A stretch of 64,000 nt of DNA from NCBI RefSeq assembly GCF_001746415.1, contig NZ_MEHJ01000001.1:7012501-7076500 (forward strand). The letters are read 5' to 3'. This document shows, piece by piece, positions 63,426 through 64,000 of the stretch (within the stretch, counting starts at the first letter, position 1; each line of letters opens with the position of its first letter). The translations under genes were made by a program, and so were the position numbers. The notes under the pieces are model-generated. The model saw only the letters and a program-made list of their open reading frames with translations. It was not told the DNA's origin and made no database searches. Source of the stretch: Streptomyces agglomeratus (lineage in GTDB: Bacteria > Actinomycetota > Actinomycetes > Streptomycetales > Streptomycetaceae).

Positions 63426-64000
63426 GTGGACGAGACGACACGGCCGTGCGTGCTGGTGCTGCGGGCGCTCGGGCTGGGCGATCTGCTGACCGCCGTGCCC
63501 GCCCTGCGCGCGCTGCGGCGCGCCCTGCCCGGACACGAGGTGGTGCTGGCGGCGCCCGGACGGCTGGCCGACGCGGCGGCGGCGACCGGTCTGGCCGACC
63601 GGCTGCTGCCCGCCTCGGCCCCCGGGCGCGGGGTACCCGCCGAGCTGGCCTGGGACGGTCCCGCGCCCGCCGTCGCCGTGGACCTGCACGGCAACGGCCC
63701 GCCGAGCCACCTGCTGCTCCAGCGGCTGCGTCCGGGACGGCTCTTCGCGTACGCGCACCCCGCGACACCCGCCGTCGCCGGGCCCCCGTGGCGGCCCGAC
63801 GAACACGAACGGGAGCGCTGGTGCCGGCTGCTCGACTGGTACGGCATCCCGGCGGACCCCCAGGACCTGTTCATCCCGCCGCCCACGGAGGTCTCCCCGG
63901 CACCGGGCGCGGTCGTGGTGCATCCGGGCGCCGACGCGGCGGCCCGCCGCTGGCCCCCGGAGCGCTTCGCGGCCGTGGCCGGGGCGCTGCACCGCTCGGG
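63426..64000 (+). CDS. Second family 9 glycosyltransferase (heptosyltransferase-like), 5' part
   Basis: The frame starts at GTG 63426 (GAGGAGAGG at about 63410-63418 upstream) and runs off the end of the window. It opens PCVLVLRALGLGDLLTAVPALRALRRALPGHEVVLAAP, the GT9 start with GLGDLLTAVPAL, and reaches GAVVVHPGADAAARRWPPERFAAVA, the beginning of the ADP-heptose-binding half. About 191 residues are visible. With the GT9 gene at 57920 the operon has two candidate heptosyltransferases. Confidence 0.9.
   Translation, partial: MDETTRPCVLVLRALGLGDLLTAVPALRALRRALPGHEVVLAAPGRLADAAAATGLADRLLPASAPGRGVPAELAWDGPAPAVAVDLHGNGPPSHLLLQRLRPGRLFAYAHPATPAVAGPPWRPDEHERERWCRLLDWYGIPADPQDLFIPPPTEVSPAPGAVVVHPGADAAARRWPPERFAAVAGALHRS

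Noticed and set aside
61632..63992. 786-codon minus-strand frame opposite gmhA, hldE and GT9
   Set aside because: Shadow frame; the plus strand encodes well-defined enzymes with overlapping starts and stops.

Overview
The window is high-GC DNA with strong third-position GC bias. It carries SARP and LAL regulators, two conservons (cvnABCD), paired CYP157/CYP154-type P450s, a monomeric NADP isocitrate dehydrogenase and an in-frame TTA codon in a regulator. Together these point to Streptomyces or a very close relative. I saw no rRNA, tRNA, CRISPR array, insertion sequence or prophage. All assignments come from reading the sequence; no database search was run.

Layout. 1-7.7 kb: the end of a DEAD-box helicase, two MarR regulators, a cupin/hydrolase pair damaged by an apparent deletion, a decayed SpoIIE-type phosphatase next to an intact paralogue, a DUF6328 membrane protein, an SRPBCC protein and a frameshifted DUF4232 lipoprotein. 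7.8-13.5 kb: an AfsR-like SARP divergent from an operon of unknown membrane proteins with a possible 42-aa coupled ORF. 13.6-19 kb: conservon 1 (cvnA-B-C-D) with a P450 lacking ExxR and a normal P450, ended by a strong hairpin. 19.2-20.2 kb: a secreted cutinase/PET-hydrolase-type enzyme with a perfect 18-bp terminator. 20.4-23.3 kb: a large LuxR (LAL) regulator with a TTA codon, hence a candidate bldA target. 23.5-27.2 kb: conservon 2 with a NIT-type sensor kinase. 27.3-30.7 kb: a gluABCD-type glutamate ABC transporter. 30.8-35.6 kb: a frameshifted P450, an unknown 198-aa protein and a membrane-bound SpoIIE/HATPase switch protein. 35.8-37 kb: a LysM/lytic transglycosylase gene behind a c-di-AMP (ydaO) riboswitch.

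37.2-53 kb: metabolic genes and small stress-type proteins. These are two SDRs, two GT-B glycosyltransferases, a GH12-CBM2 endoglucanase with a perfect CebR operator beside a LacI-family gene, phosphoglucomutase, monomeric Icd with a short leader ORF and a palindrome, an F420-type LLM enzyme, a CBS protein, a PhzF protein with repeated boxes over its promoter, a hemerythrin, DUF2795 and DUF6098.

53.4-64 kb (runs off the end): a tightly overlapping operon for a heptose-containing glycan. It encodes a UDP-glucuronate decarboxylase-like SDR, a NodU/CmcH carbamoyltransferase, a GT2, GmhB, a GT9 heptosyltransferase, two further GTs, GmhA, bifunctional HldE and a second GT9. This assembles most of the Gram-negative NDP-heptose pathway in a Gram-positive, with decorating and transfer enzymes alongside, and it is the most interesting system in the window.

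A recurring theme is single-base frameshifts in otherwise well-conserved genes (about 1340, 7530, 31834 and 31850). They may be real decay or assembly indels; re-reading the bases would decide.
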